Below are positions 47,001 through 55,373 of a DNA stretch of 64,000 nucleotides, piece after piece. The DNA is from Shewanella sp. SNU WT4 (GTDB taxonomy: Bacteria > Pseudomonadota > Gammaproteobacteria > Enterobacterales > Shewanellaceae), in NCBI RefSeq assembly GCF_006494715.1, contig NZ_CP041151.1, positions 3,844,001-3,908,000 on the forward strand, read 5' to 3'. Under the pieces are notes generated by a model. It saw nothing but the letters and a program-made list of their open reading frames with translations. It was not told the origin of the DNA and did no database searches. Positions within the stretch are counted from its first letter, which is position 1; the number at the start of each line of letters is the position of its first letter. The position numbers and the translations under genes were made by a program.

Positions 47001-48630
47001 TCGACATGGCTTCTTTAGCAATCGATGCCAAATTAATCACGACATTGTCATAAAGCGCGTTGAATATCATGATGTTATGGCAATGCCAAATGAAGTCAGT
47101 ACGCAGTTCTTCATTGACAACCACATCCAGCACTGTCAGCTGGTTAAGATCCGGCCAAGGACGCTTAGTCACTTCCGGTTTGATATTTTCCAGGTACTCA
47201 ATCAGACCCACAAAGTTGTTGGCGGAGTTATTTTTCCAACGATGATACAAAGACCAACCCAGATTAAATAACAAAGCCTTACGGGCTTTCTTATAGTTTT
47301 CTTTAGGCTCGCCTAAGATAAAGCGCGTCAGCACGTTACGCTCAGTACTCACCTCTGAACGCTTAGTCATAAACTGAGTCCACAACTTGTTTAGCTCTTC
47401 GTCGTAGACAATTTTATCAGGGTTAGTTAACCAGCTTTGGAAGACTTTTTCTTGCTCTTGCGTGATTCGAGCACGTAAATCACCTTCAGGGACACTCACC
47501 TTAGATAAACGTCCGTACTGATCTTGAGAAATCGAATGAATACGGCTGCGTAAGGTTAGATAGCGCAAATAACGATAGGCACTACCAAACAAGTTAAGGT
47601 GCATGGTCGGGTTTTGAGCCACGGCCATTTTGGCATTGTTTTCAAGCGCAGCCAGATTGGTTGATGGCGTCAAAAAGCGCTGCAGTGAGCGGTCGTGATG
47701 CTCACGTAAATCCCGCGATTCTTTAACAAACGATATAGCCGCACGTTCAACGGCGGTGATCGATGAAATAATGGCGCGGCGTAAGTTATGTTGACGCTCA
47801 TCGCGATCGCTTGGCGTGAAATCAATAATGCCGTCAATACAGCCTAAGGTGTAAAGCTCTTCTGGCGCTACACCCACTGATTTAGCACATTCTTGCCATG
47901 ACAAGTTGTATTTACGGGCAATGCTTTGCAAGCCTTGCGGCTGAATAGTATTGAAAATACCATCACGCAGCGACAGCAAGATATTGGCAGACGCTAAAGG
48001 AATCGCGCCACCTGAGTAACCAGCACCGATAACAATACCCACAGTCGGTACATCGACGTTGGCACTTTCGGCAATAGCTTTAGAAATAGAATGCGCTTGG
48101 TTATGACTATTAGCTAACTCACCAGCATCAGCGCCAGGAGTATCAATCATATAAATAATTGGCATAGACAATTCGGCGAAATGACGAATCGCATCACAAC
48201 AAGCAAGGTGATGCTCAGGCATCCAAGCACCATTGGCCGTGGTTCGCTCTTGAGCAATAAAACCAATACGACGAGTGCGACCACCAAAATTTAATGCAAT
48301 TTCAGCACTGTAAAAAGGCCCCATATGGGTATCAGTGATCAGCTTGCCTTTTAAATCAGCAATGATGCGCTTAGCACCAGGGCGATTTTTGTCTAAGGTA
48401 GGTTGAATAACCTTAGCCACATAACCATCGACATCTAACTGTGACAGTTTTTTTAAGTTAGCCTGAATAGCATCGTCATCTAATAGGCCTTCTACTTCCG
48501 CTGACAGACTACGTTTACTGTGCTCTGGAAATAGTGAAAAGTCTTTTGCTAAATGTTCCGCCTGAAGAAATAGCGGATCAGCAGTTTTATAAACTTGAGT
48601 CATTTGCATGGGCTGATTTTTGCTCGTCAT
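44074..48630 (-). CDS. accADC: Four-function acetyl-CoA carboxylase fusion (AccADC)
   Basis: A single 1518-residue cytoplasmic protein carrying all acyl-CoA carboxylase activities. In order, with rough limits: an AccA-like carboxyltransferase (60-300, IGAGYSGGAIPLASAN); a middle region without recognised motif (about 330-690); an AccD-like carboxyltransferase (about 700-930, SSGGMQTKEGAAALFS and CTGGAQAS); biotin carboxylase (about 955-1400, GGGGKGIQVV, IRDCSVQRNNQKVIEE, EMNTRLQVEHPVTE); and a biotinyl domain with EAMKM, Lys1467 being the biotin site. No zinc-finger CxxC of classical AccD is visible. In Shewanella this is annotated as AccADC beside the standard separate subunits. True substrate may be another acyl-CoA. 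A LysR gene is divergent 128 bp upstream. Confidence 0.93.
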   Translation of the reverse strand: MTSKNQPMQMTQVYKTADPLFLQAEHLAKDFSLFPEHSKRSLSAEVEGLLDDDAIQANLKKLSQLDVDGYVAKVIQPTLDKNRPGAKRIIADLKGKLITDTHMGPFYSAEIALNFGGRTRRIGFIAQERTTANGAWMPEHHLACCDAIRHFAELSMPIIYMIDTPGADAGELANSHNQAHSISKAIAESANVDVPTVGIVIGAGYSGGAIPLASANILLSLRDGIFNTIQPQGLQSIARKYNLSWQECAKSVGVAPEELYTLGCIDGIIDFTPSDRDERQHNLRRAIISSITAVERAAISFVKESRDLREHHDRSLQRFLTPSTNLAALENNAKMAVAQNPTMHLNLFGSAYRYLRYLTLRSRIHSISQDQYGRLSKVSVPEGDLRARITQEQEKVFQSWLTNPDKIVYDEELNKLWTQFMTKRSEVSTERNVLTRFILGEPKENYKKARKALLFNLGWSLYHRWKNNSANNFVGLIEYLENIKPEVTKRPWPDLNQLTVLDVVVNEELRTDFIWHCHNIMIFNALYDNVVINLASIAKEAMSTKSLSRDSVDSLLHTSIDKALSNENVANDKSKFYKWLKYFMSQSNRADLLVRVEQWKSVGFPQLNNSLFVILTYFFERLLPEYFDSEEESGKYTGTINPVRIGRRKDFWNRLTMGYQDLLIQKVLREDKRAGHLTWQNIVAKFFKNFDEINADKMSANQLNFPGFRLSIEDALDKGIRPCGLITGIGELNQQGKKIRAGIAVSNTAFQAGAFDMASAEKFSSLLIECAKRKLPVICFISSGGMQTKEGAAALFSMAVVNDRITRFIRDNELPVLMFGFGDCTGGAQASFVTHPLVQTYYLSGTNMPFAGQMVVPAYLPSTSTLSNYLSKIPGSMNGLVNNPFNDSLNTQLASIDALMPMPQQTIEEVIAKALSSLVPETEAEEDEIVQDDPRILMKPIKKVLIHARGCTAVKLIRKAHDNGINVVLVASDPDMTSVPADMLKEDDKLVCIGGNTSDESYLNAYSVLKVAEYEQVDALHPGIGFLSESPQFAALCVNNGVNFIGPSVNSMTTMGNKSNAIKTSQAQQVPVVPGSHGILNNAEQAVNVANEIGYPVLLKAVQGGGGKGIQVVKRSEDMIGLFQKTATEAAAAFGNGDLYLEKYVTSLRHIEVQLLRDKFGNTKVLGIRDCSVQRNNQKVIEESGSTMLPDDLKQLVLKYTSALGDATDYMGAGTVEFIYNLDANEVYFMEMNTRLQVEHPVTEVTSGIDIVSAQFDIAAGRSIADLVPQELGYAIEVRVTAEKAALDSQGILQLVPNPGKLTECILPERDDVEIIAMVAPNKEVSPYYDSLIAQIIIHGDKREDTIEKMCEYLDTVSIKGIATNIPLLKRILKDGTFREGVYDTNYLPRLLAELDVPELIAEMEAAAETGGINTESLRVGETNELKVLAQGAGIFYSSPAPGEPDFVNEGDIVTVDQVLALTEAMKMFSQLNLASFNRKGAVLYPEDQRYRIERILNTNGQQISQGDLLFVVSPIEA

Positions 48631-48758
48631 CTAAAGATCCTCGGCGATAGCCTCTTTATGTTTTACATTTTTAGCCCGTAATTAAACTTTAATCACAACG
48701 CAATTGCCATTAAACTGCCGTAGACGCTTTGTTCCAAAAATGAGACAGTGGAGAAAAG

Positions 48759-49670
48759 ATGCCTGACGTAAACGGTATGATGCTGTTTGCAGCCGTAGTG
48801 CGTGCTAAAGGTTTTTCACAAGCAGCCAGAGAAACTGGATTGCCGAAATCTACCATTAGTCGCAAGGTTGCACAACTTGAAGAGCACTTAGGCGTGCGAT
48901 TATTACAACGAGATACCCGTAATTTAAGTCTGACTCAAGTTGGCGCGCTGTTTTATCAGCACTGTGAAACCATTAATAGTGAAGTTGAGGCCGCCAAGGC
49001 AACCATAGAAAATACTCACTCTAATATTTCAGGATCGCTGCGAGTCGCTATTCCCGTCTCTTTTAGTCAAGAATTAATCAGTCATCTTTGCAGTGGCTTT
49101 ATGCGCCTGCATCCTGGGATAGAGCTCGATGTGCAATTTACCGATAATGATGTGGGATTAGTAGGTGAAGGTTTCGATATCGCCATTAAATATGGACCGT
49201 TACAATCATCGGACTTAGTGGCTAGATTACTGTTTGAACGCCAAGCCATACTGGTCGCAAGCCCTAGTTACTTAAAGCATAATGGCACCCCAGCCACACC
49301 AAAAGAGCTCAGCCATCATAATGGAATATTAATGGGCACTTCACGTTCTGCGCCTATTTGGCCGCTCGGAAAAGGCAACCGTAAAACCATGGCGAGCTTT
49401 AAACGTAAAGTCCGCGCTAATAGCGCAGTCATGGTGCGCCAACTTGCTTTGGATGATTTTGGTATAGCGCTACTGTCTTACTCAAGCTGCAAAAACGAGC
49501 TTGCTAGCGGCGCCTTAGTTCCGATATTACAAGAATGGCCCATTGAGCCATTTAAAGTGTACGGGGTTTATTCAAGTCGGCGCCAACTTGCAAACAATAT
49601 CAGCGCCTTCCTTGATTTTTTAAGCAAACGTTTTAATGCCCAAGAATCACTGCAGTCATTGATGTGCTAA
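48759..49670 (+). CDS. LysR family regulator, divergent from accADC
   Basis: A 303-residue LTTR of the GcvA/PecT-like branch. HTH about 5-62 with GFSQAARETGLPKSTISRKVAQLEE, then effector domain starting SGSLRVAIPVSFSQELI. The divergent arrangement with accADC and a 128-bp shared promoter region is the classic LTTR layout, so control of accADC is the leading inference. The ligand is unknown. It converges, with a 3-bp gap, on the broken beta-barrel gene. Confidence 0.9.
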   Translation: MPDVNGMMLFAAVVRAKGFSQAARETGLPKSTISRKVAQLEEHLGVRLLQRDTRNLSLTQVGALFYQHCETINSEVEAAKATIENTHSNISGSLRVAIPVSFSQELISHLCSGFMRLHPGIELDVQFTDNDVGLVGEGFDIAIKYGPLQSSDLVARLLFERQAILVASPSYLKHNGTPATPKELSHHNGILMGTSRSAPIWPLGKGNRKTMASFKRKVRANSAVMVRQLALDDFGIALLSYSSCKNELASGALVPILQEWPIEPFKVYGVYSSRRQLANNISAFLDFLSKRFNAQESLQSLMC

Positions 49671-49673
49671 GCG

Positions 49674-50943
49674 TTAAAAGCGATACGGGAAACGTAAGCT
49701 GATTTGATAATCGGGGGTGTCTTCGGTAAGTCCTGCGCCAACACTCGTCACCATAGAAAGGTTTTCAGTTAATGCTAACGTTGCCCCCAATCCTAAAGTG
49801 GCAGTATTTGTATCTGATCTAGGTATTTTTTCCCAGGCTTGATCATCAAGGCGCTGCTGAGTACGGCCATAAAAGCGTTGGTTAAAACTCATCCCCAAAC
49901 TCATGCGCTCAGACACAGCAAAGGCTAAGCCTAAGCTGTAATCAATATAATCACCTAAATCCACTTCGCCAGGAACATCGACCACACCTAGTCCAGAGAT
50001 ATCATCAAAATGCTGCGGGATATTCCAGCCATAGTTGAGATTAAAAAATACAATGGCAGGATCATAAGTTTTAGCCAAACTAAAACCAGTGGATACCCCC
50101 CATGCCCCAGCTCCCGATGGTGTTTCTATCGGGTAAGTCAAATTACCCGATTCTGAACTCACGAGTTCAATATCATAAGGATGCTTACCTGTTGGCGCTC
50201 TCATCCTGACATTCCACACCCAATCAGGCCAACTTTCCTCCTCGGCCATAATGCGGTAATACACCCCGGCACTAACATCCCCCAGCAAACCATCGTTCAC
50301 TTGAGCACTTTCATAACGCTGACTTGAGTTCCCCTCACCCACAGAGTCATATTGATTCATACGGTAAAGATAAGGCACTGCCAATTCAAATTGCCAATTA
50401 GGAGTTAAGGTATAACGACCAACCACATCTAATTGCAAATTATTAGTACGAATTCTATCGAGATTTAAGTTACCAAGAAAAATGGCGTCTAAAGCCAAAA
50501 AACCTCGCAAAATAAGGTCTTTACGGCTGAAATAACTGTAACTTATTGATGACTCTAAGGTAAATTTACGAGTAAATACATTATGAGTTTCAGCTAATAC
50601 ATCTTCAGTGCTACGCCCCATATCAGGCGCTTTTTTTAGTGGCAACCTCTTGCGGGGGCTGAGGAGTCGGCGGAGGTACTACTTATTGTGCGCTAGCGTC
50701 ATTATTGGTTTGAGGGTTGATCGCTTGTTCACGCGCTTGCACCTGTTGCGCCATCTTTTGCAATGCTTGTTGCTGCTGCACTTGCTGATTCATCAAGACT
50801 AGTTGGCGCTTTAATAATTGCAGCTGTTGCTGCTCTTGAGCTAAAGCTTCCGTAGGCCTGGCTGCCGGGGCTGGCTCAGCCAATACTGTGGGTGTAAGTA
50901 GCATGACACTGGCTATCCAACCAATATGATTTTTCTGCTCCAT
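49674..50943 (-). pseudogene. Disrupted FapF-like outer-membrane barrel gene
   Basis: Two open segments appear to be one gene. The 5' part (50943-50683) encodes a signal peptide (ending TPTVLA) and a Gln-rich coiled coil (LKRQLVLMNQQVQQQQ). The same frame, after a TAA at 50683-50685, continues as VVPPPTPQPPQEVATKK up to an A7 run (plus-strand T7 at 50631-50637). There the frame shifts by one and resumes as KKAPDMGRSTEDVL and a 300-residue barrel ending PYRF. So the gene carries both an in-frame stop and a homopolymer frameshift; the barrel part alone lacks an export signal. Signal, coiled coil, Pro-rich linker and barrel resemble FapF of the Fap amyloid secretion system (inference). Decay is likely tied to the adjacent IS element. 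Confidence 0.75.
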
Positions 50944-51012
50944 CGAGAGATCCTTATTTTTCATAGTGACATTTAAACTAAATACCCCACACAACACCAT
51001 TTACTAGGGTGA

Positions 51013-51177
51013 TTATTGACCGTGAAAATTATTACCTAACAATTGCTGCGCTAACATACTGCTGTTAAGGCGACCAAAACTAATACCTGACACATGCAAC
51101 TGAGTGGTATTAAACATTTGAAAATGAGATCCCAATATTTGAGCCATTGCAGGGTAGTGTTCATAATTCTGTGTCAT
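51013..51177 (-). pseudogene. 3' remnant of a gene cut by the IS element
   Basis: An open frame of about 50 codons runs from the IS edge to a TAA at 51013-51015, encoding a piece containing MAQILGSHFQMFNTTQLHV and ending LLGNNFHGQ. An ATG inside the IS terminal repeat (51175-51177) happens to open the same frame, giving a 54-codon chimeric frame starting MTQNYE. It lies upstream of the broken barrel gene on the same strand, so it is probably the C-terminal end of another gene of that operon. Family not recognised. Confidence 0.5.
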
Positions 51178-52441
51178 TTCAGTAAAATATTCAAAAACAG
51201 GAATGACACATGACCCAACCTTTTAACTTCGAACAAGCCCTTAAAGATCTGCAGTCAGGTAAAAGCCTCACAGGTAAAGACAGCATTCTTGGTCCACTGA
51301 TCAAGCAACTCACTGAAGCGGCTCTCCAGGCTGAGCTTGAGCAGCATTTAGCGCATGATCCTCTGCCTAATCGTAAAAATGGCAAAACCCCTAAGACCAT
51401 TAAGCATCCGTCCGGTAACTTTGAGTTAGACACCCCTAGAGACCGCAATGGCACTTTTGAACCTCAGTTTATTACGAAAAATCAAACTACGCTAACCGAT
51501 GAAATCGAACGTAAAGTGTTATCGATGTTCAGTATAGGTATGAGCTATCGCGATATTAATCAACATGTTGAAGATATGTATGGGATCAATGTATCTAACG
51601 CAACCGTCAGTGCTATCACTGATAAACTCATCCCCGAACTTAAAGCGTGGCAACAGCGCCCATTAGATAGCCATTATCCTATCGTTTGGCTTGATGCGAT
51701 ACATTATAAAGTCAAAGAGGATGGGCGTTACGTCAGTAAAGCCGTTTACACATTGTTAGCGCTTAATATGAAAGGAAAAAAGGAAATTTTAGGGCTTCAT
51801 TTATCCGAAAATGAAGGCGCTAATTACTGGCTATCCGTACTGACCGATCTTAATAATCGTGGTGTAAAAGATATTCTTATCGCCTGTGTTGACGGCTTGA
51901 CCGGTTTCCCTGAGGCGATAGCCAGTATCTTCCCTAATACGGAAACACAGCTATGTGTTATCCACCAGATCCGCAACTCAATGAAGTATGTCGCCTCAAA
52001 ACATCAGAAAGCGTTTATGGCTGATTTAAAGCCTGTGTATCGAGCCGTGAGTAAAGAAGCCGCAGAGATGGCATTGGACGAACTGGAGGCCAAATGGGGT
52101 GATGCTTATCCGCTGGTAATCAACTCTTGGCGTCGCAAATGGCATAATTTGTCCCATTATTTTAGGTACCCAGAACATATCAGGAAAGTGATTTACACGA
52201 CCAATGCCGTTGAGGCGGTACATCGCCAATTTAGAAAGCTCACCAAAACCAAAGGTGCTTTTCCTAATGAAAATAGCTTGTTGAAGCTACTTTATGCAGG
52301 CATATTAAACGCCTCAGATAAATGGACCATGCCAATCCACAATTGGAGCCTTTGTTTATCTCAGTTAGCGATTTATTTTGAAGGGCGTTTAGATAGCGTG
52401 CTAGAAATTTAAAAATTAGCCTGACACAGAATTTTGAACGC
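51157..52441 (+). mobile_element. IS256-family insertion sequence, about 1.28 kb
   Basis: It contains one transposase gene and has terminal inverted repeats: gttcataattctgtgtca at 51159-51176 and its near-perfect complement tgacacagaattttgaac at 52422-52439 (17 of 18). Exact outer ends are uncertain by one or two bases. The expected 8-9 bp target duplication is not present (left gcagggta, right cctcatga), suggesting deletion or recombination at this site after insertion. Confidence 0.88.
51210..52412 (+). CDS. IS256-family (Mutator-type) transposase
   Basis: A 400-residue DDE transposase, intact and full length. An N-terminal DNA-binding region is followed by the catalytic core with Asp in PIVWLDAIHYKVKEDGRY, the second Asp in ACVDGLTGFPEAIASIFP with the family pattern L-C-V-I-H-Q-I-R-N-S following, and Glu in TTNAVEAVHRQFRKLTK. 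The element therefore looks potentially active. It is the only transposase in the window. Confidence 0.95.
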   Translation: MTQPFNFEQALKDLQSGKSLTGKDSILGPLIKQLTEAALQAELEQHLAHDPLPNRKNGKTPKTIKHPSGNFELDTPRDRNGTFEPQFITKNQTTLTDEIERKVLSMFSIGMSYRDINQHVEDMYGINVSNATVSAITDKLIPELKAWQQRPLDSHYPIVWLDAIHYKVKEDGRYVSKAVYTLLALNMKGKKEILGLHLSENEGANYWLSVLTDLNNRGVKDILIACVDGLTGFPEAIASIFPNTETQLCVIHQIRNSMKYVASKHQKAFMADLKPVYRAVSKEAAEMALDELEAKWGDAYPLVINSWRRKWHNLSHYFRYPEHIRKVIYTTNAVEAVHRQFRKLTKTKGAFPNENSLLKLLYAGILNASDKWTMPIHNWSLCLSQLAIYFEGRLDSVLEI

Positions 52442-52520
52442 CCTCATGAGGTGAGTATTTACCGTTATGGCGCAGATATAATCCATTACCTGCACCATAG
52501 CCAATGGCAAGGGCCGCTGT
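52442..52520 (-). pseudogene. Possible gene remnant right of the IS element
   Basis: Between the IS and the sigma-54 regulator, the minus strand has an open frame of 26 codons (AIGYGAGNGLYLRHNGKYSP among them) that runs into the IS and has no start codon of its own. Its composition looks protein-like. It could be the other part of an operon gene lost at the IS junction. The short length makes this tentative. Confidence 0.3.
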
Positions 52521-52540
52521 TTAAAACAGGCCAATGAATA

Positions 52541-53863
52541 TCAAGTAAGTAAGTCGTGTTTTTCCAATAATCGATATAAGGTGGCACGTGACACCTTAAG
52601 ATTTTTAGCTGCTAGGTTAACTTGTCCTCCCGTTTGTTCCAGTGCCTGACTTAGCGCTAAACGTTCAGCTTGCTCTTTGTGATGGCGCAAAGAGCAAGAA
52701 AGTGGATGAGAACTCACTGAGATCTCAAGCGGTAGATCAAGATCTTTAGGCCCGATCTCCATACCTTCAGACATCACCAACGCACGCCTTAGGCGATTAA
52801 TTAATTCCCTGACATTACCAGGCCAAGCATATTTTAAGATAGCTGTCATAGCTTCATCGGATAACGGTTTCACCGGCCCGCCAACACTCGTCGCTGCTTC
52901 GAGTAGCAAGTTGTGCGCAAGTTCAGGTAAATCCTCAATGCGATCGCTAAGGGATGGCACTTCTAAATTAACGCCATTTAGTCGATAGAACAAATCTAAT
53001 CTAAAATGCCCCTCGTCAATCGCTTTTAATAGGTCAACATGAGTCGCGGATACAACGCGAACATCAGCGCGGCAGCTTTTACCGCCGACAACATCGAAGC
53101 AACCCTCTTGCAGAAATCTTAATAAGTGCGTTTGCTGATCCATTGGCAAATCACCTATTTCATCAAGAAATAAAGTGCCGCCATCGGCTTGAGCTAACTT
53201 ACCTACATGGCGATGGATCGCGCCAGTAAAGGCACCTTTTTCATGACCAAACAATTCTGAGGATGATAAGCCAGTTGCAATAGCGCCACAGTTAACAACC
53301 ACCCAAGCGCCTTTAGCGCGCTCTGAGTGTTGATGGATTTTACGAGCCACTAACTCTTTACCCGCGCCACTAGGGCCAGTAACTAATACTGGAATATTGG
53401 TCGGAGCGACTTTTAAAATCTGACATTGCAGTTTTTGCATAGCAACCGAGCAAATAACAGGTTGATGGCTACTGCTAATCTGCCTTAAGCGGCGATTTAG
53501 CCAAGGCTTACGCATATGTAAAATACCGCGCATCCGCCCCATAGTAACGAGCAGTCTATCTATGACGACAGGCGTAGTGTGGTAATCCCAAGCGTACAAT
53601 GAAATAACATCGTTAATATTAATCAGTGATAAATGTCTAGGCTCAGCTATCACCAACAATAATGTATTGGCATGCACAGCACGAACCCAAGATTCTAACC
53701 AATCAAGTTCATTAAGATGCTGCAAATCTATTATCGTGATATCTGCTGAGCCCGCTTGACCTAATTCTTTATGGGTCAATACAGTGACGTAGTAATCAGC
53801 AGACAATAACGATTCGATATATGGCATATTCTTGTTATTGCTCACAATAAGTACTGAGCACAT
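52541..53863 (-). CDS. Sigma-54-dependent regulator with atypical receiver (VpsR-like)
   Basis: A 440-residue enhancer-binding protein. The N-terminal domain (about 1-120) has a receiver-like outline with Asp in TIIDLQHL, but Asn-Asn (VSNNKNM) replaces the acidic pair needed for Mg2+ and phosphorylation. The AAA+ domain (about 140-370) is intact: Walker A TGPSGAGKE, the sigma-54-contact GAFTGA loop, Walker B GGTLFLDEIG. A Fis-type HTH (NLAAKNLKVSRATLYRLL) closes it. This layout recalls VpsR/FleQ-type biofilm regulators that can sense c-di-GMP instead of phosphate (inference). It lies directly upstream of the decayed FapF-like operon on the same strand and was likely its activator. Confidence 0.85.
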   Translation of the reverse strand: MCSVLIVSNNKNMPYIESLLSADYYVTVLTHKELGQAGSADITIIDLQHLNELDWLESWVRAVHANTLLLVIAEPRHLSLININDVISLYAWDYHTTPVVIDRLLVTMGRMRGILHMRKPWLNRRLRQISSSHQPVICSVAMQKLQCQILKVAPTNIPVLVTGPSGAGKELVARKIHQHSERAKGAWVVVNCGAIATGLSSSELFGHEKGAFTGAIHRHVGKLAQADGGTLFLDEIGDLPMDQQTHLLRFLQEGCFDVVGGKSCRADVRVVSATHVDLLKAIDEGHFRLDLFYRLNGVNLEVPSLSDRIEDLPELAHNLLLEAATSVGGPVKPLSDEAMTAILKYAWPGNVRELINRLRRALVMSEGMEIGPKDLDLPLEISVSSHPLSCSLRHHKEQAERLALSQALEQTGGQVNLAAKNLKVSRATLYRLLEKHDLLT

Positions 53864-54145
53864 ACCACCATTCCTTAGCCCCTAACTAGAAGCTCTTATT
53901 CCAATTGGCATAACCCTTCTTAGGTATAAAAATGTCAAAAACCACTTAACTCCAAATAAAGGTGTGATTTTATACGCCGAATAAGCATAGTTAACTATTA
54001 TTCCTTGCGCTGCCGATAATGACGTTATCTTTGCGTTAGCCCCTCATAAATGTTGTTCAATCGGTAATAGCTATTGCAATGGTTTTGTTCCATCACAGGC
54101 TCAGGCATACTAAAACCGTTGTTGTCTGAAGAAAAGGAAACTTCC

Positions 54146-55333
54146 ATGCCAAATCCCTTGTGTAACTCACTGTTTTCCATGTCTGCTGTCGTTATGGCAA
54201 CATTATGCGTGGCAACGCCAAGTATGGCAGGTCCCAATTTACCGACCGCCAATACAGTAGAAGAAGCGCGTCTAGCCCAAGCCATAGCAGCCATGCCAGA
54301 GGTGACTCAGCGCTATCAGGCATTTCCTTATCAATTACAACAAAGATTAACCGCCGCCAATAACGAGTTAACTCTCACTCAAGATACCGCAGCATTAGCT
54401 CGGCGTTTATGGCAGCAAGCCGTACGTGATGTTCAAGCCGGTAATCCTGACGATAGAGCCTTATATTGGTCCAGATTAGCCATGCGCGAGATTATTCTTA
54501 GTGGCAAGGTAGGATTTAACATAGCGCCGTGGCAGCGCCAAATACTATTGACTAGCATAGAGCAGGCCTCACGAGGCATGAGTGATGTCAGCTTCGATCC
54601 CAAGTCTTCCCGCCGCATACTAGTGACAGGTTTCGATCCGTTTTTTCTCGATAAACATATAGATCAAAGTAATCCTTCTGGATTAGGCGCGCTTCACTTA
54701 GATGGCCACAAATTTAGCGTTAATGGCAAGCAGGCCGAAATTCAAAGTGTGATGATCCCAGTGCGTTTTGATGATTTTGATCAAGGCATGATAGAAGCGC
54801 TGATGACGCCCTATTTTCGCGACAATAATGTTGATTTAGTGATCACTATGAGTATGGGACGCGATCACTTTGATCTTGAGCGTTTTGTGGGGCGCAATCG
54901 CAGCGCATCTGCGCCAGATAATCGCAACCTAATGACAGGAGCGAGTCTGCAACAACCTAAAGCGCCACTGTTTGAGCAAGCCGCCATCAAGGGCCAGTCG
55001 TTCTATGAATTTTCACTGCCAGTGACAGCCATGGCAAGTATCAGCGGCAAATGGCAAGTTAATGATAATCGTGAGGTCAACACCTTAGAGCAAGGCCCGA
55101 TGGAAGCCATAAGTTTAGACTCCATATTGAATATGACCTCAGTTGAAGGCAGTGGCGGCGGCTACTTGTCCAATGAAATTACATATCGCACCTTAAGAGT
55201 TAAAGACCTACTTAATAGCAAGGTGCGCTCTGGCCATATTCACACCCCTAAGGTTCAAGGCCATGATGGCGATTATGAAGCCGCCATCGTCAGGCAACTG
55301 ACACTATTAATAGAAACTGCGGCGGCACACTAA
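54146..55333 (+). CDS. Secreted pyroglutamyl-peptidase-I-like protein, nucleophile Cys replaced
   Basis: Exported protein of 395 residues. The ATG at 54146 (AAGGAA six bases before) gives a signal peptide ending SMA near residue 28; an earlier ATG adds 24 unlikely residues. After an all-helical region (about 35-150) comes a C15-like domain opening RRILVTGFDPFF. The family Glu appears at 245 (DLERFVGRNR) and His at 366 (SGHIHTP), but the segment that normally holds the catalytic Cys (TYVCN) reads GYLSN, putting Ser at 342. It may be a Ser variant or a non-catalytic binding protein. Convergent/divergent neighbours share no obvious function. Confidence 0.7.
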   Translation: MPNPLCNSLFSMSAVVMATLCVATPSMAGPNLPTANTVEEARLAQAIAAMPEVTQRYQAFPYQLQQRLTAANNELTLTQDTAALARRLWQQAVRDVQAGNPDDRALYWSRLAMREIILSGKVGFNIAPWQRQILLTSIEQASRGMSDVSFDPKSSRRILVTGFDPFFLDKHIDQSNPSGLGALHLDGHKFSVNGKQAEIQSVMIPVRFDDFDQGMIEALMTPYFRDNNVDLVITMSMGRDHFDLERFVGRNRSASAPDNRNLMTGASLQQPKAPLFEQAAIKGQSFYEFSLPVTAMASISGKWQVNDNREVNTLEQGPMEAISLDSILNMTSVEGSGGGYLSNEITYRTLRVKDLLNSKVRSGHIHTPKVQGHDGDYEAAIVRQLTLLIETAAAH

Positions 55334-55373
55334 TGTGGTGCAAAGAAGCGCAAACGGCTAGTATGAGGCGTTT

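Noticed and set aside
50631..50637. Programmed frameshift or phase variation at the A7 run
   Set aside because: A +1 shift would be needed, which A7 does not favour, and an in-frame stop 50 bases earlier would still end translation; a pseudogene explains both lesions.
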